From an uncultured Gemmataceae bacterium (GTDB lineage Bacteria > Planctomycetota > Planctomycetia > Gemmatales > Gemmataceae), in NCBI GenBank assembly GCA_937923405.1, contig CALDUY010000039.1:62001-126000 (forward strand): a DNA stretch of 64,000 nucleotides, in the 5' to 3' direction. Positions within the stretch are counted from its first letter, which is position 1, and every line of letters begins with the position of its first letter. Of the stretch, positions 42,680 to 50,934 are shown piece after piece. Under the pieces are notes generated by a model. It saw only the letters and a program-made list of their open reading frames with translations, was not told the origin of the DNA and searched no databases. The position numbers were made by a program, and so were the translations under genes.

Positions 42680-43268
42680 TACGACGGTTCTCGATCCAAA
42701 ACTCCGTCATCTGCTCCATCAATTGAACAATCGACTCAATGCTGGGGGCATCGGCCTGGCCTTGCTGCGCCGCCAGCTAGAACTAAATCGAACTAACGAG
42801 ATGGCACGAACCCTCGATCGGATCGAGGAGGAGTTTCAGGCCCTGAAACAGTGCTTTGAAACCAGCACCCAAAAAGAAGAGTTTCAGAGTAGAAAAATAG
42901 CTAATAGGCAGGCATTGATTGTCGAGGATGACGTTAACGAGTGCGAGTTACTTGCCGGGTTCCTGCGCTTGGCTGGTCTGAAGGTTAACACCGCGCACGA
43001 CGGAGCCGACGCTCTGGATTACCTACGCCAAAACAATCGCCCCGATGTGCTGCTGCTGGACATGATTCTGCCGCATACCGATGGGCCGTCCACGGTTCGA
43101 GCGATCCGGAGCAATCCCGCCTGTGCTGGCATCAAGATTGTGGGAATGTCCGGAGCCGATCCTCAGCGATTTAACCTGCCGATCGGTAGCAACGGCGTCG
43201 ATCACTGGTTTCACAAGCCACTCAATCCACAGACGTTGCTCGACGAACTGTCCCGACTCATCGAGTAA
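42630..43268 (+). CDS. Response regulator (receiver domain) with DHp-like segment
   Basis: About 212 residues if translation starts at ATG 42630, inside csrA in the +1 frame, with GAAGAGG just upstream. Residues 20-70 (LRHLLHQLNNRLNAGGIGLALLRRQ) resemble a histidine-kinase dimerisation helix with an HQLNN motif. The receiver domain follows: ALIVEDDVNE, LLLDMILPHTDG with the phosphoacceptor Asp, GMSGAD and the Lys in FHKPLN, so it should be phosphorylatable. No output domain is present. It shares the 19-bp repeat with csrA and was probably one protein with it. Confidence 0.8.
   Translation: MTLHGLPLRLVRRFSISTTVLDPKLRHLLHQLNNRLNAGGIGLALLRRQLELNRTNEMARTLDRIEEEFQALKQCFETSTQKEEFQSRKIANRQALIVEDDVNECELLAGFLRLAGLKVNTAHDGADALDYLRQNNRPDVLLLDMILPHTDGPSTVRAIRSNPACAGIKIVGMSGADPQRFNLPIGSNGVDHWFHKPLNPQTLLDELSRLIE
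42658..42695. repeat. 19-bp perfect tandem duplication at the csrA/receiver junction
   Basis: TAGTACGACGGTTCTCGAT occurs twice in a row (42658-42676 and 42677-42695). Since 19 is not a multiple of three, it shifts the frame and creates the csrA stop. Both copies encode STTVLD in their own frames. Confidence 0.97.
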
Positions 43269-43283
43269 TCATTGACCGAAACA

Positions 43284-43402
43284 CTACCGCGAACTGGTAG
43301 TCGCAGGCTCCAGCCTGCGCGCATCCCACGCGGGCTAAACCCCGCGGCTACCAGCCCTTCCGAACTGGTAGTCGCAGGCTTTAGCCTGCGAGTCCCTACA
43401 CG
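43284..43402. repeat. REP-like intergenic repeat, copy 5
   Basis: Units GGTAGTCGCAGGCTCCAGCC, CGCGGGCTAAACCCCGCGGCTACC and GGTAGTCGCAGGCTTTAGCC in a row, between the convergent receiver gene and pgsA. Confidence 0.85.
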
Positions 43403-43410
43403 TTCTCGCT

Positions 43411-43992
43411 CTACTCCGTGGTGAGTTTCTGGTAGCCCTTCCAGAAATACTGGGCACCGCTAAGGATCGTGATGCTGAGCATGGCCCAGATCAACAGATC
43501 GCGCAGCCAGGCAACCTCGTCGCGGGAATCGTGCAGGCTGACCAGAATCGCGCTGATGGCGGCGCACTGAAGCACCATCTTCAGTTTGCCCAACCAGTCC
43601 GCGCCGAACTGCACACCTAACTGTTCGAGGTAACTGCGTAGCCCCGTGATGAGAAATTCGCGGGCGACCACGACCACGACCATCCACGGAGTCAGCCATC
43701 CCGCCGGCGTGCCGAAGGGCAATAGAAAGATGAAGGCTCCGCTGATGAGTACTTTGTCCACCAATGGATCGAGCATGCGACCAAACGAACTGGTCAATCC
43801 CTGAACTCGGGCCAGGTAGCCATCCAGCCAATCGGTGAAAGCGGCGACAGCGAAGACGCACAGCGCAGACAGCCAGGCTTGGTAAGCGATGAGGGCAAAC
43901 AGAATCACCGCCAGCACCAATCGACTCGCGGTCAGCTGGTTGGGCAAGTTGAAAACAGTGGCGGCTCGTTCCGGTTTGGTCATCGTCGACAT
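43411..43992 (-). CDS. pgsA: CDP-diacylglycerol-glycerol-3-phosphate 3-phosphatidyltransferase
   Basis: 193 residues. It makes phosphatidylglycerol phosphate at the inner membrane. The CDP-alcohol phosphotransferase motif is complete: DWLDGYLARVQG, then SFGRMLDPLVDK (DG-x2-AR-x8-G-x3-D-x3-D). Several membrane helices surround it (LTASRLVLAVILFALIAY; VLISGAFIFLLPF; WMVVVVVAREFLI). It follows rimO by 19 bases, so the two are probably cotranscribed. Confidence 0.95.
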   Translation of the reverse strand: MSTMTKPERAATVFNLPNQLTASRLVLAVILFALIAYQAWLSALCVFAVAAFTDWLDGYLARVQGLTSSFGRMLDPLVDKVLISGAFIFLLPFGTPAGWLTPWMVVVVVAREFLITGLRSYLEQLGVQFGADWLGKLKMVLQCAAISAILVSLHDSRDEVAWLRDLLIWAMLSITILSGAQYFWKGYQKLTTE

Positions 43993-44011
43993 GGTAGCGG
44001 CTCTTTGTAGC

Positions 44012-45436
44012 TTAGCGAACCCGGATAGCCCGAGCCATCAAGTCGTACCCGTCCGCGCCGGTCACGCGGGCACGCACTAGTTGGCCTGGTTTCAATTCAC
44101 GTCCTTTGAGGCGAACCAGGCAGTCGATGTCCGGGGCGTCGGCAAAGCTCCGCGCCAAGACGTGGCCAGGCACTTCCGGATCCGGAGCATCGACGATCAA
44201 GTCGATCTCTTTGCCTACCTGCCGTTGAGCCTGCGCGAAGGCGATTGGTTGCTGTAACTCCATCAGACGATCGCGGCGAGCCAACTTGACCTCCTCGGGT
44301 AAATGGTCGGGCAAGCGTTCCGCAGGGGTGCCCGGCTCCAACGAGTAAGGAAATACGCCGAGCCGCTCGAACCGCGCCTGCTGTACGAAGTCGCACAGTT
44401 CGGCGAACTCTGCTTCCGTCTCGCCGGGAAAGCCGACAATGAATGTCGTTCGCAGCGCCAGGTTGGGGATCGCTTGACGCAGTCGGCTCAGCAGCGACTC
44501 GGTCTCAGCCCGGTTGACCTTACGCAGCATCCGCTTTAGCATCGTGTCGTTGATGTGTTGCAACGGCATGTCCAAATAGGGCAGGATCCGTTTGGCCCCA
44601 GCGAGAACGTCGAGCAGTTCTTCGGTGAAATTAGCCGGATAGGCGTAGAGAATGCGAATCCAGTCGACGCCGTCTAGTTGATCGAGTTCACGGAGCAGTT
44701 CGGCGAGACGAAGGCGACCGTACAGATCTAGTCCGTAGTAAGTCGTGTCCTGAGCCACCAGGATCAGCTCGCGCACCCCGTCGGCGATCAGTTCGCGGGC
44801 CTCGCGGAGGATCTCTTCGATCGGTTTACTGACGTGCTTGCCCCGCATCGAGGGAATAGCGCAGAACGTACAGAGACGATCACACCCTTCGGAGATTTTC
44901 AGATAGGCATAATGGCGAGGCGTGACACGCAGTCGGGCAGTGTCTTCCAAAGCTTTGACCGGGGCGGGACGGAACAAGCTGCGTTGTTCCTCGCGTAGTC
45001 TTTTTTGCAATGAGCGTTCTACGACATCAACGATCTCTTCTCGGCCAAAAACACCGACGATGTGATCGACGTCCGGCACTTGTTGCAAGAGGGTCTCGCC
45101 CTGTCGTTCGGCCAAGCAGCCAGCGACGACCACCGAGCCGACTTTGCCGCGCTGTTTCAGGTCGAGCATCTCGCGGATGACACTCAGCGATTCCTGCCGG
45201 GCTGGCTCAATGAAGCCGCAGGTGTTGACGACGACAATATCGGCCCCTTCAGCCTCGGGCGTCAGGGTATAGCCCGCCTGAGCGAGTTTGCCCAGCATCC
45301 GTTCGGAGTCAACCAGGTTTTTCGGACAACCCAGACTGATAAAGGCGAACGTTTTTTCGAGCGTGGCAGCGGATGGGGCGGCTTCTTGGCCCGTCGATCG
45401 CGCGTCAGTAACTAATGGCAGCGTTTTCTGTGTCAT
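44012..45436 (-). CDS. rimO: Ribosomal protein S12 methylthiotransferase
   Basis: 474 residues. This radical-SAM enzyme adds a methylthio group to an Asp of ribosomal protein S12. The N-terminal MTTase domain has three Cys (SLGCPKN, NTCGFI, VAGCLAE). The radical-SAM cluster motif is CDRLCTFCAIP. A TRAM domain ends the protein (VGKEIDLIVDAPDPEVPGHVLAR, then LKPGQLVRARVTGADGYDL). Length is normal, with an extra N-terminal tail of about 25 residues. Confidence 0.96.
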   Translation of the reverse strand: MTQKTLPLVTDARSTGQEAAPSAATLEKTFAFISLGCPKNLVDSERMLGKLAQAGYTLTPEAEGADIVVVNTCGFIEPARQESLSVIREMLDLKQRGKVGSVVVAGCLAERQGETLLQQVPDVDHIVGVFGREEIVDVVERSLQKRLREEQRSLFRPAPVKALEDTARLRVTPRHYAYLKISEGCDRLCTFCAIPSMRGKHVSKPIEEILREARELIADGVRELILVAQDTTYYGLDLYGRLRLAELLRELDQLDGVDWIRILYAYPANFTEELLDVLAGAKRILPYLDMPLQHINDTMLKRMLRKVNRAETESLLSRLRQAIPNLALRTTFIVGFPGETEAEFAELCDFVQQARFERLGVFPYSLEPGTPAERLPDHLPEEVKLARRDRLMELQQPIAFAQAQRQVGKEIDLIVDAPDPEVPGHVLARSFADAPDIDCLVRLKGRELKPGQLVRARVTGADGYDLMARAIRVR

Positions 45437-45520
45437 CCTGTTACTGTAGCGGATCGGCCCAGCCGAAGGAAGGTGCAGAAATGCTGAGCCGGATACGCTA
45501 GTGATCCAATAAGTGTGTTG

Positions 45521-48070
45521 TTACGGCGCTCGTGAGGTTGGAGGACTCAGCTGGACCAAGCGCTCTTGAATCAGACGTCCCTCGATCAGCAAGCGAACCC
45601 GATAGCCGGCTGGTGAGGGATGTTGCTCTAACTCGCGACGCGGCCAAACCAAGCGGTGCGGCCCGGGCTGAGGCGGCAGGTTCCAGCGAGTTGCTACTCG
45701 TTCCGACGTGGCGACGATTTCGACGCACGCCGGGATTGGACAGGCGAGCCGAACCCAGAGAATCAGCCCATCGGGAGGATTTTCGCCTTGAAAGCTCCGC
45801 GCGGGAGGTTGAACCCGCATGCCCGAACGAGCCGGATAGCCCATCGTCGCCGGGAAGAGATACCCCGGTTGTTGCTGTTCCTCAGGCGACAATGGCAGCA
45901 GTGCCGTTCGATCGACAACGAACAGCCCGCGTCCATGCGTGGCCACGATTAACTCACCCTCATTGGGGTGAATTAAAAGATCGTGGATCGGACAAGTGGG
46001 AATTGCCAAAGACAACGGCCGCCAGCGATGTCCCCCATCCCGCGATGCGAATAGGCCAAACTCAGTGCCGACGTAGACCACGCTTGGATGCTTCGGATCG
46101 ACGCGAACCACGTGGATCGGCCCCTCAAGCGGCAGATTTCCCACTGACGACGTCCACGTTCGCCCCGCATCGTCGCTGCGAAACAGGTACGGCTTGCGAT
46201 CCTCCTGACGATGTCGCGACAGACTTAACCAAACCGTCTCTGCCGTGTGCGGCGAGCATTCGATGCAAGTGATGGTGCCGTCGGCTGGCACGTTGGGCAG
46301 GCTATTGCCGACGTTGCTCCAGCGCTTTTCATCGGGGCGGTGGACGTGGATCAGGCCATCGTCACTGCCCGCATAAAGCAGCCCAGGACGAAGCGGCGAC
46401 TCTGCCAGGGCGGTCAACGTGTGGCCGAGGTGGCCCGCTGTCGTCGCTCCGCCGCGCGTCAAATCCGGCGAGACGACGTACCAGTTGATGCCACGATCGA
46501 CCGTCTTAAAGACTACATTTCCGCCAAAGTAGAGAGTTTTTGTGTGATGTGGTGATAATACCAACGGCGACGACCAATTGAAGCGATAGGTCGGGGCGTT
46601 CGGGCGGCGCGGCGTGGGACGGATCAACACCGCCGTCCGGCTCGGCAGTTCCACCCGGTGCAGTTGGCCATACTGTCCCTCGGCATAGACCGTGAACGGA
46701 TCATCCGGCGGAACCTGACAGCGGAACCCATCCATGCCAAGGATCCGCTTCCAGTCCTCGTTAAGTATCCCCGCAGGGTTGGCGGTGCGGCTCGGCCCTC
46801 CCCAGGTGCCGTTGTCCTGCAGACCGCCATAGACGTGGTACGGCAAACGGCGATCAGCACAGACCGCATAGAACTGGGTGATCGGCAAGTTATTGACGTG
46901 GGTCCAGGTGGTGCCGGCATCCCGTGAGTAGTACAGGCCGCCATCGTTGGCCAGGATCAGATGCCGCGAGTCGTTGGGATTGATCCACAGATCGTGATGA
47001 TCGACGTGAACGCCTCGCGCCCCGTCGGCGTGGAACGACTGTCCGCCGTTAGGCGAGACGAACAGCGGGATACCCAGAACATACAGACGTTGGTCGTCGT
47101 TAGGATCGATCCGGAGTTTGCCGAAGTAGAACGGTCGCGGACAGAGGTTGTTGACCTTGGCCCAACTCTCGCCGGAGTCGCGCGAGACGAAGATTCCGCC
47201 GGTTTCGACTGGCCCCAGCCCAGGAGGTTGACCGGCCAGAGCGCGCAGATCGGTTCGCTCGGTGGGCACGACGGCAACGACCAACCGAGGATCGCGCCGT
47301 GACACCGCCAATCCGATCCGTCCCAGCGAACTGACGGGCAAGCCGCGCGACAGCCGCTGCCAGGTTTGGCCCTCATCCCGACTGCGATAGATGCCAGCGC
47401 GTGGTCCAAACTGAATTGCCGGCGGACCGCCCGAGAAGGCATCGCGACGCACACGGAAGGCGGCGGCATAGAGGGTTGAGCCACCGCGGGCCACGTCGAT
47501 ACATCCGGTGTCGCTGTCCAGCTTCAGCGAGTGGCTCCAGGTCATGCCTCCATCCTTGGTGATAAACAGGCCGCGCTGTTCGTTGGCTCCCCAAAGATGA
47601 CCCAGGGCGGCGACGTAAGCGGTCTTGGGATCGTTGGGATGCACCACGATTTTGCCAATGTGGTGGGTGTCGGCAAGCCCAGCATGCCTCCAGGTTTGTC
47701 CGGCGTCTCGGGACACGAAGACGCCGTTGCCCCAGGAGACGCTGTTGCGCGGGTTGGCCTCGCCGGTGCCAACGTAAACGACGTTCGGATCTGACGGAGC
47801 CACGGCCACCGCACCGATCGAGGCGTGAGGCCGACCAGGGAACACACAGGCCCAGGTGCGCCCATCGTCGGTGGTTTTCCACAGTCCCCCCGAAGCAGCG
47901 CCGACATACTGAATTGCCGGGTTTGATTCTACCACTGCCAGAGTCGGAATTCGTCCGCCCATCGTCGCTGGCCCCAGCGCTCGCACTGCGCTGGCGGGTA
48001 GCCACTCTGGACAAGGCGAAGGGGGAGCAGCTCCCAAGGAGAGTAGCGTCAGTACGATTCCGATTGACAT
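45521..48070 (-). CDS. Exported BNR/sortilin-type beta-propeller protein
   Basis: 849 residues from ATG 48070. A signal peptide (SIGIVLTLLSLGAAPPSP) is followed by many BNR/Asp-box repeats of the type S.DxGxTW (GLWKTTDDGRTWACV, VFVSRDAGQTWRHAG, LFRSDDAGRTWTSS), as in VPS10/sortilin and some glycosidases. Two seven-to-ten-bladed propellers are likely. A C-terminal beta domain (after about residue 745) lacks repeats. The protein is probably secreted; no catalytic residues are obvious. Confidence 0.88.
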   Translation of the reverse strand: MSIGIVLTLLSLGAAPPSPCPEWLPASAVRALGPATMGGRIPTLAVVESNPAIQYVGAASGGLWKTTDDGRTWACVFPGRPHASIGAVAVAPSDPNVVYVGTGEANPRNSVSWGNGVFVSRDAGQTWRHAGLADTHHIGKIVVHPNDPKTAYVAALGHLWGANEQRGLFITKDGGMTWSHSLKLDSDTGCIDVARGGSTLYAAAFRVRRDAFSGGPPAIQFGPRAGIYRSRDEGQTWQRLSRGLPVSSLGRIGLAVSRRDPRLVVAVVPTERTDLRALAGQPPGLGPVETGGIFVSRDSGESWAKVNNLCPRPFYFGKLRIDPNDDQRLYVLGIPLFVSPNGGQSFHADGARGVHVDHHDLWINPNDSRHLILANDGGLYYSRDAGTTWTHVNNLPITQFYAVCADRRLPYHVYGGLQDNGTWGGPSRTANPAGILNEDWKRILGMDGFRCQVPPDDPFTVYAEGQYGQLHRVELPSRTAVLIRPTPRRPNAPTYRFNWSSPLVLSPHHTKTLYFGGNVVFKTVDRGINWYVVSPDLTRGGATTAGHLGHTLTALAESPLRPGLLYAGSDDGLIHVHRPDEKRWSNVGNSLPNVPADGTITCIECSPHTAETVWLSLSRHRQEDRKPYLFRSDDAGRTWTSSVGNLPLEGPIHVVRVDPKHPSVVYVGTEFGLFASRDGGHRWRPLSLAIPTCPIHDLLIHPNEGELIVATHGRGLFVVDRTALLPLSPEEQQQPGYLFPATMGYPARSGMRVQPPARSFQGENPPDGLILWVRLACPIPACVEIVATSERVATRWNLPPQPGPHRLVWPRRELEQHPSPAGYRVRLLIEGRLIQERLVQLSPPTSRAP

Positions 48071-48121
48071 ACGAAGGATTCCGCCCAAGCGTGCCAACAC
48101 TCCATCTCGACGAAATGTATT

Positions 48122-48820
48122 TCACTCCACCGCGAGCAGTTCGTCGAGGCGACGTAACGAATGTTGCTCGTTCAGTCCGCTGGATCGTAGGGGATCGAAC
48201 AAGCGTGCATGTAGTGCCGCGCGGCTGGCCCCCTCGAAGTCGTTGTCGCGATCATCGCCGACGTAAAGAATCTCGCCTGGGGACAACTGCACCGCCTGAC
48301 ACACTTGAGCAAAGAACTCCGGGGCAGGCTTCTTCCAGCCGACCTCCGAACTGATGACCACCAGCTCCAGGTCGCTCAGGTCGCTCAGCCCAGCCAGCAC
48401 CGTTCGTAGTCGGTGGTCAAAGTTGGAAGCGAGGCCGACGCGCAGCCCACGGCGACACAAGGCTGCCAGAACTTCCGCTGCTCCAGATTCGACACGCCAG
48501 GACGAGGGTCGAGCAAAATGCTCATACAATGCCTGAAAACACCCCTGTTGATCGGCGACATCGTCCAGCACTCGCGAGACGATCGACCACCAGCGCTGGC
48601 GTTCGCGCTCTTCGTCGGTGCGATGGCCCCGTTCCGCGTCGAGACGCTCCTGCTCAGCAAAAGCCACAACAAACCGTTGGCGGATCTCGTAAGAGGGAAT
48701 TTGGCTGCCGAACCGCTGTCCGACTTGGGCGTAGACCTGGCCGGCAGAAGGTTCCGGATGGATTAGCGTCCCGACGGCATCGAAGAACACGGCCCGGACC
48801 TGGGCCGGCAGACCTGGCAT
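48122..48820 (-). CDS. HAD-superfamily hydrolase
   Basis: 232 residues. Motif I is FFDAVGTLIHP (nucleophile Asp, but Val at the place of the second Asp), motif II is GLASNF, motif III is the Lys in VGWKKPAPEFF, and motif IV is YVGDDRDNDFEGA. This is the HDHD3/DREG-2-like group. The missing second Asp, which normally acts as acid/base, is common in that group but lowers confidence in phosphatase activity. The start overlaps the upstream stop by one base (TGATG), so the two are coupled. Confidence 0.9.
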   Translation of the reverse strand: MPGLPAQVRAVFFDAVGTLIHPEPSAGQVYAQVGQRFGSQIPSYEIRQRFVVAFAEQERLDAERGHRTDEERERQRWWSIVSRVLDDVADQQGCFQALYEHFARPSSWRVESGAAEVLAALCRRGLRVGLASNFDHRLRTVLAGLSDLSDLELVVISSEVGWKKPAPEFFAQVCQAVQLSPGEILYVGDDRDNDFEGASRAALHARLFDPLRSSGLNEQHSLRRLDELLAVE

Positions 48821-49239
48821 CAGCGCGGCCTCACTTTCTGGACAGGCTCAGGCAGGTCGTTCAACTGTTGTCGCAGTCGACGTAGACGAAACTCATGGCC
48901 GAAGAGCGCATCGTCCAGTCGATTCAGCTGGTCGCGCAATTCCGTCAGCTCTCGACGTAGTCGTTCCAACTCGATCGACTGCCGCATCGCCTGCGAATGG
49001 TTGTGCCGAAGCAGACTGCTTTCGATCCGCGAGGGAAACAGAACGACTTCCTGGGTCAATGCCTCGATCTGGTCGACGAGCGAGCCACGTTGGCACCGCA
49101 GGCGATGGCACACCGACTGTTCATCTCGAAGACGAGCCAGCAGTTCGCGTCGCTGGTCGGTCTCTAGTTCACGAGATTCGTTGCCGAGCCAGCCAAATAG
49201 ACGGGATTCGACGGAGTGAACCAACCGTTCGAGATTCAT
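48820..49239 (-). CDS. Coiled-coil protein of unknown function
   Basis: 139 residues from ATG 49239, preceded by CGGAGGT. It consists almost wholly of helix and coiled coil (RRELLARLRDEQSVCHRLRCQ; RQSIELERLRRELTELRDQLNRLDD). There is no signal sequence or metal-binding motif. It is translationally coupled to the HAD gene. The partner or role cannot be told. Confidence 0.75.
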   Translation of the reverse strand: MNLERLVHSVESRLFGWLGNESRELETDQRRELLARLRDEQSVCHRLRCQRGSLVDQIEALTQEVVLFPSRIESSLLRHNHSQAMRQSIELERLRRELTELRDQLNRLDDALFGHEFRLRRLRQQLNDLPEPVQKVRPR

Positions 49240-49377
49240 GGCAGACCTCCGGCACAAACCAACTGCTACTCATTATAATTCGTCGGTCGCTGTTCTTCCT
49301 TGCCCAGCGTCGTAAAAAACCCTTCGCGACTGGTCACGCAGGCCAGACGTGCAAGCCAAGGTCGTGGAGAGAAGCTG

Positions 49378-50271
49378 ATGAGCAGAACTAAGGGGGAACA
49401 GTTTGCGGGGGTGACGGTCGCGCTGGTGACCCCTTTTCGGAACGACGAAGTAGACTACGAGGCGCTGAAACGGTTAGTCGACTGGCACGTTGAGCAGGGA
49501 ACCGATTGCCTCGCTCCGGTGGGTACGACGGGCGAATCACCAACCTTGAGTCACGAAGAACACGAGCAGATTATCGCCGCCGTCGTCGAACAAGCGCGCG
49601 GTCGAATCAAGGTCATGCCGGGCACTGGTTCTAATAGCACCCGAGAGGCGATCCGTCTGACCAAGTTCGCCAAGAAGGTCGGAGCCGACGGAGCGTTGAT
49701 GGTCGGACCGTACTACAACAAGCCGACGCAAGAAGGGTACTACCGCCATTTCGCCGCCGTCGCCGAAGCCTGTGAGCTGCCCATCGTGCTGTACAACATT
49801 CCCGGACGCACGGCCTCGAACATTCTGCCCGAGACGATCGCTCGACTCGCCGAGATTCCCTCGATCGTGGCGGTCAAGGAAGCGACCGGCTCAATGGATC
49901 AGGCGTCGCACATCGCCTCGCTATGCAACATTACGATTCTTTCCGGCGACGACAGCATGACCTTGCCGCTCCTGAGCATCGGGGGCCGCGGCGTGGTCTC
50001 CGTGGTGGGCAACCTCGTGCCGCGCGATCTGAAGGCCTTGGTGTCGGCCTACGACGCAGGCAAGCCCGACGAGGCGCTACAGTGGCATCGCAAGTTGTTC
50101 ACTCTGTCCCGCGATCTGTTGTCGGTAGCGACCAACCCGATTCCGCTGAAAACCGCGATGAAGTTGCTCGGTCGAGACACTGGCGAGTTGCGACTGCCCC
50201 TGTGCGGCTTGGATGCTGCCGGCGAGGCGCGGATCGCTGCGACGCTAAAAGCGTATGGCTTAATGAAGTGA
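49378..50271 (+). CDS. dapA: 4-hydroxy-tetrahydrodipicolinate synthase
   Basis: 297 residues from ATG 49378, with GGAGAG upstream. It condenses pyruvate and aspartate semialdehyde in lysine and diaminopimelate synthesis. Motifs are VALVTPF, APVGTTGESPTLS (the Thr-Thr pair), PYYNKPTQEG, VLYNIPGRTA (Tyr) and the Schiff-base Lys in VAVKEATGSMDQ. The enzyme is complete. An in-frame extension upstream to 49300 has no start signal. It stands alone with a hairpin after it. Confidence 0.96.
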   Translation: MSRTKGEQFAGVTVALVTPFRNDEVDYEALKRLVDWHVEQGTDCLAPVGTTGESPTLSHEEHEQIIAAVVEQARGRIKVMPGTGSNSTREAIRLTKFAKKVGADGALMVGPYYNKPTQEGYYRHFAAVAEACELPIVLYNIPGRTASNILPETIARLAEIPSIVAVKEATGSMDQASHIASLCNITILSGDDSMTLPLLSIGGRGVVSVVGNLVPRDLKALVSAYDAGKPDEALQWHRKLFTLSRDLLSVATNPIPLKTAMKLLGRDTGELRLPLCGLDAAGEARIAATLKAYGLMK

Positions 50272-50285
50272 GCCGGCAAACAGTA

Positions 50286-50318
50286 ACCCCCCAGGAGAAG
50301 GAACCTCTTCTGGGGGGT
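50286..50318. terminator. Strong hairpin between convergent dapA and 50342 gene
   Basis: ACCCCCCAG-GAGAAGG pairs with the later TTCTGGGGGGT. It can serve both genes; no T run follows on the plus strand. Confidence 0.6.
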
Positions 50319-50341
50319 GAAGTAGAATCTACGAGCTAGGC

Positions 50342-50761
50342 TTAGTTGTCCTTCTTCTTGCCACGGCCAGCGCCGCCGATCACGATGGTCGTGACGGTTT
50401 CAGCATCGCCTTCGCCTTCGGTGGTGATGCGAGCGAACAGACCGCCACCGAACCCACCCTTGCCCTTGCCTTTGCCACCAGCTCCGCCTTTGCCCTTGCC
50501 CTTGGCCGCCTTCTCAATCGTCGCGGCCAAATCTTCCGCCTTGATCTCGTCCTCGCCGTCCTTCGTCTTGCGGGTAATCTTGACGTCCTTGCTAACCTTG
50601 AACTTTTTCTCGGTCCACTCGGTGTCTTCCTTGTCCTTCTTGTACTTGACGGTGATCTTACCGTCCTTGTGCTCGGTGATCACGCCATTGTAGTTCCCGG
50701 CGCTGACGAAGCCGACCAGAACAAAGAGAACGGCCACAACACTGACTAAGCGACGCAACAT
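50342..50761 (-). CDS. Small exported Lys/Gly-rich protein
   Basis: 139 residues with a signal peptide (VSVVAVLFVLVGFVSAG). The first half (YNGVITEHKDGKITVKYKKD, then KKFKVSKDVKITRK) is a small beta domain. The rest is a run of Gly and Lys repeats (GKGKGGAGGKGKGKGGF), followed by TVTTIVIGGAGRGKKKDN. The basic, repetitive tail suggests binding of nucleic acid or polyanions outside the cytoplasm (inference). No family is recognised. Confidence 0.72.
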   Translation of the reverse strand: MLRRLVSVVAVLFVLVGFVSAGNYNGVITEHKDGKITVKYKKDKEDTEWTEKKFKVSKDVKITRKTKDGEDEIKAEDLAATIEKAAKGKGKGGAGGKGKGKGGFGGGLFARITTEGEGDAETVTTIVIGGAGRGKKKDN

Positions 50762-50934
50762 CTGGAAACTCCTTGTGTGCGCATACCTGACTGAACTCCA
50801 GGCCCTCTATGGTGCATTGGGGGGTCAGGGAGAGGAAACAACCTGGAGTGTGCAGGTATAAACCACATCCTAGTCGCAAAGTATCGGTGCGACCAGTGAG
50901 ATTCAACACAGAGTTGCCAAAGTTTGACAGAACT

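Noticed and set aside
11982..43402. REP-like copies as a CRISPR array
   Set aside because: Copies are far apart, inverted within themselves and lack regular spacers.
50400..50520. Repeat array in the Lys/Gly-rich gene
   Set aside because: It is the GKGKGG-coding tail of the 50342-50761 gene.
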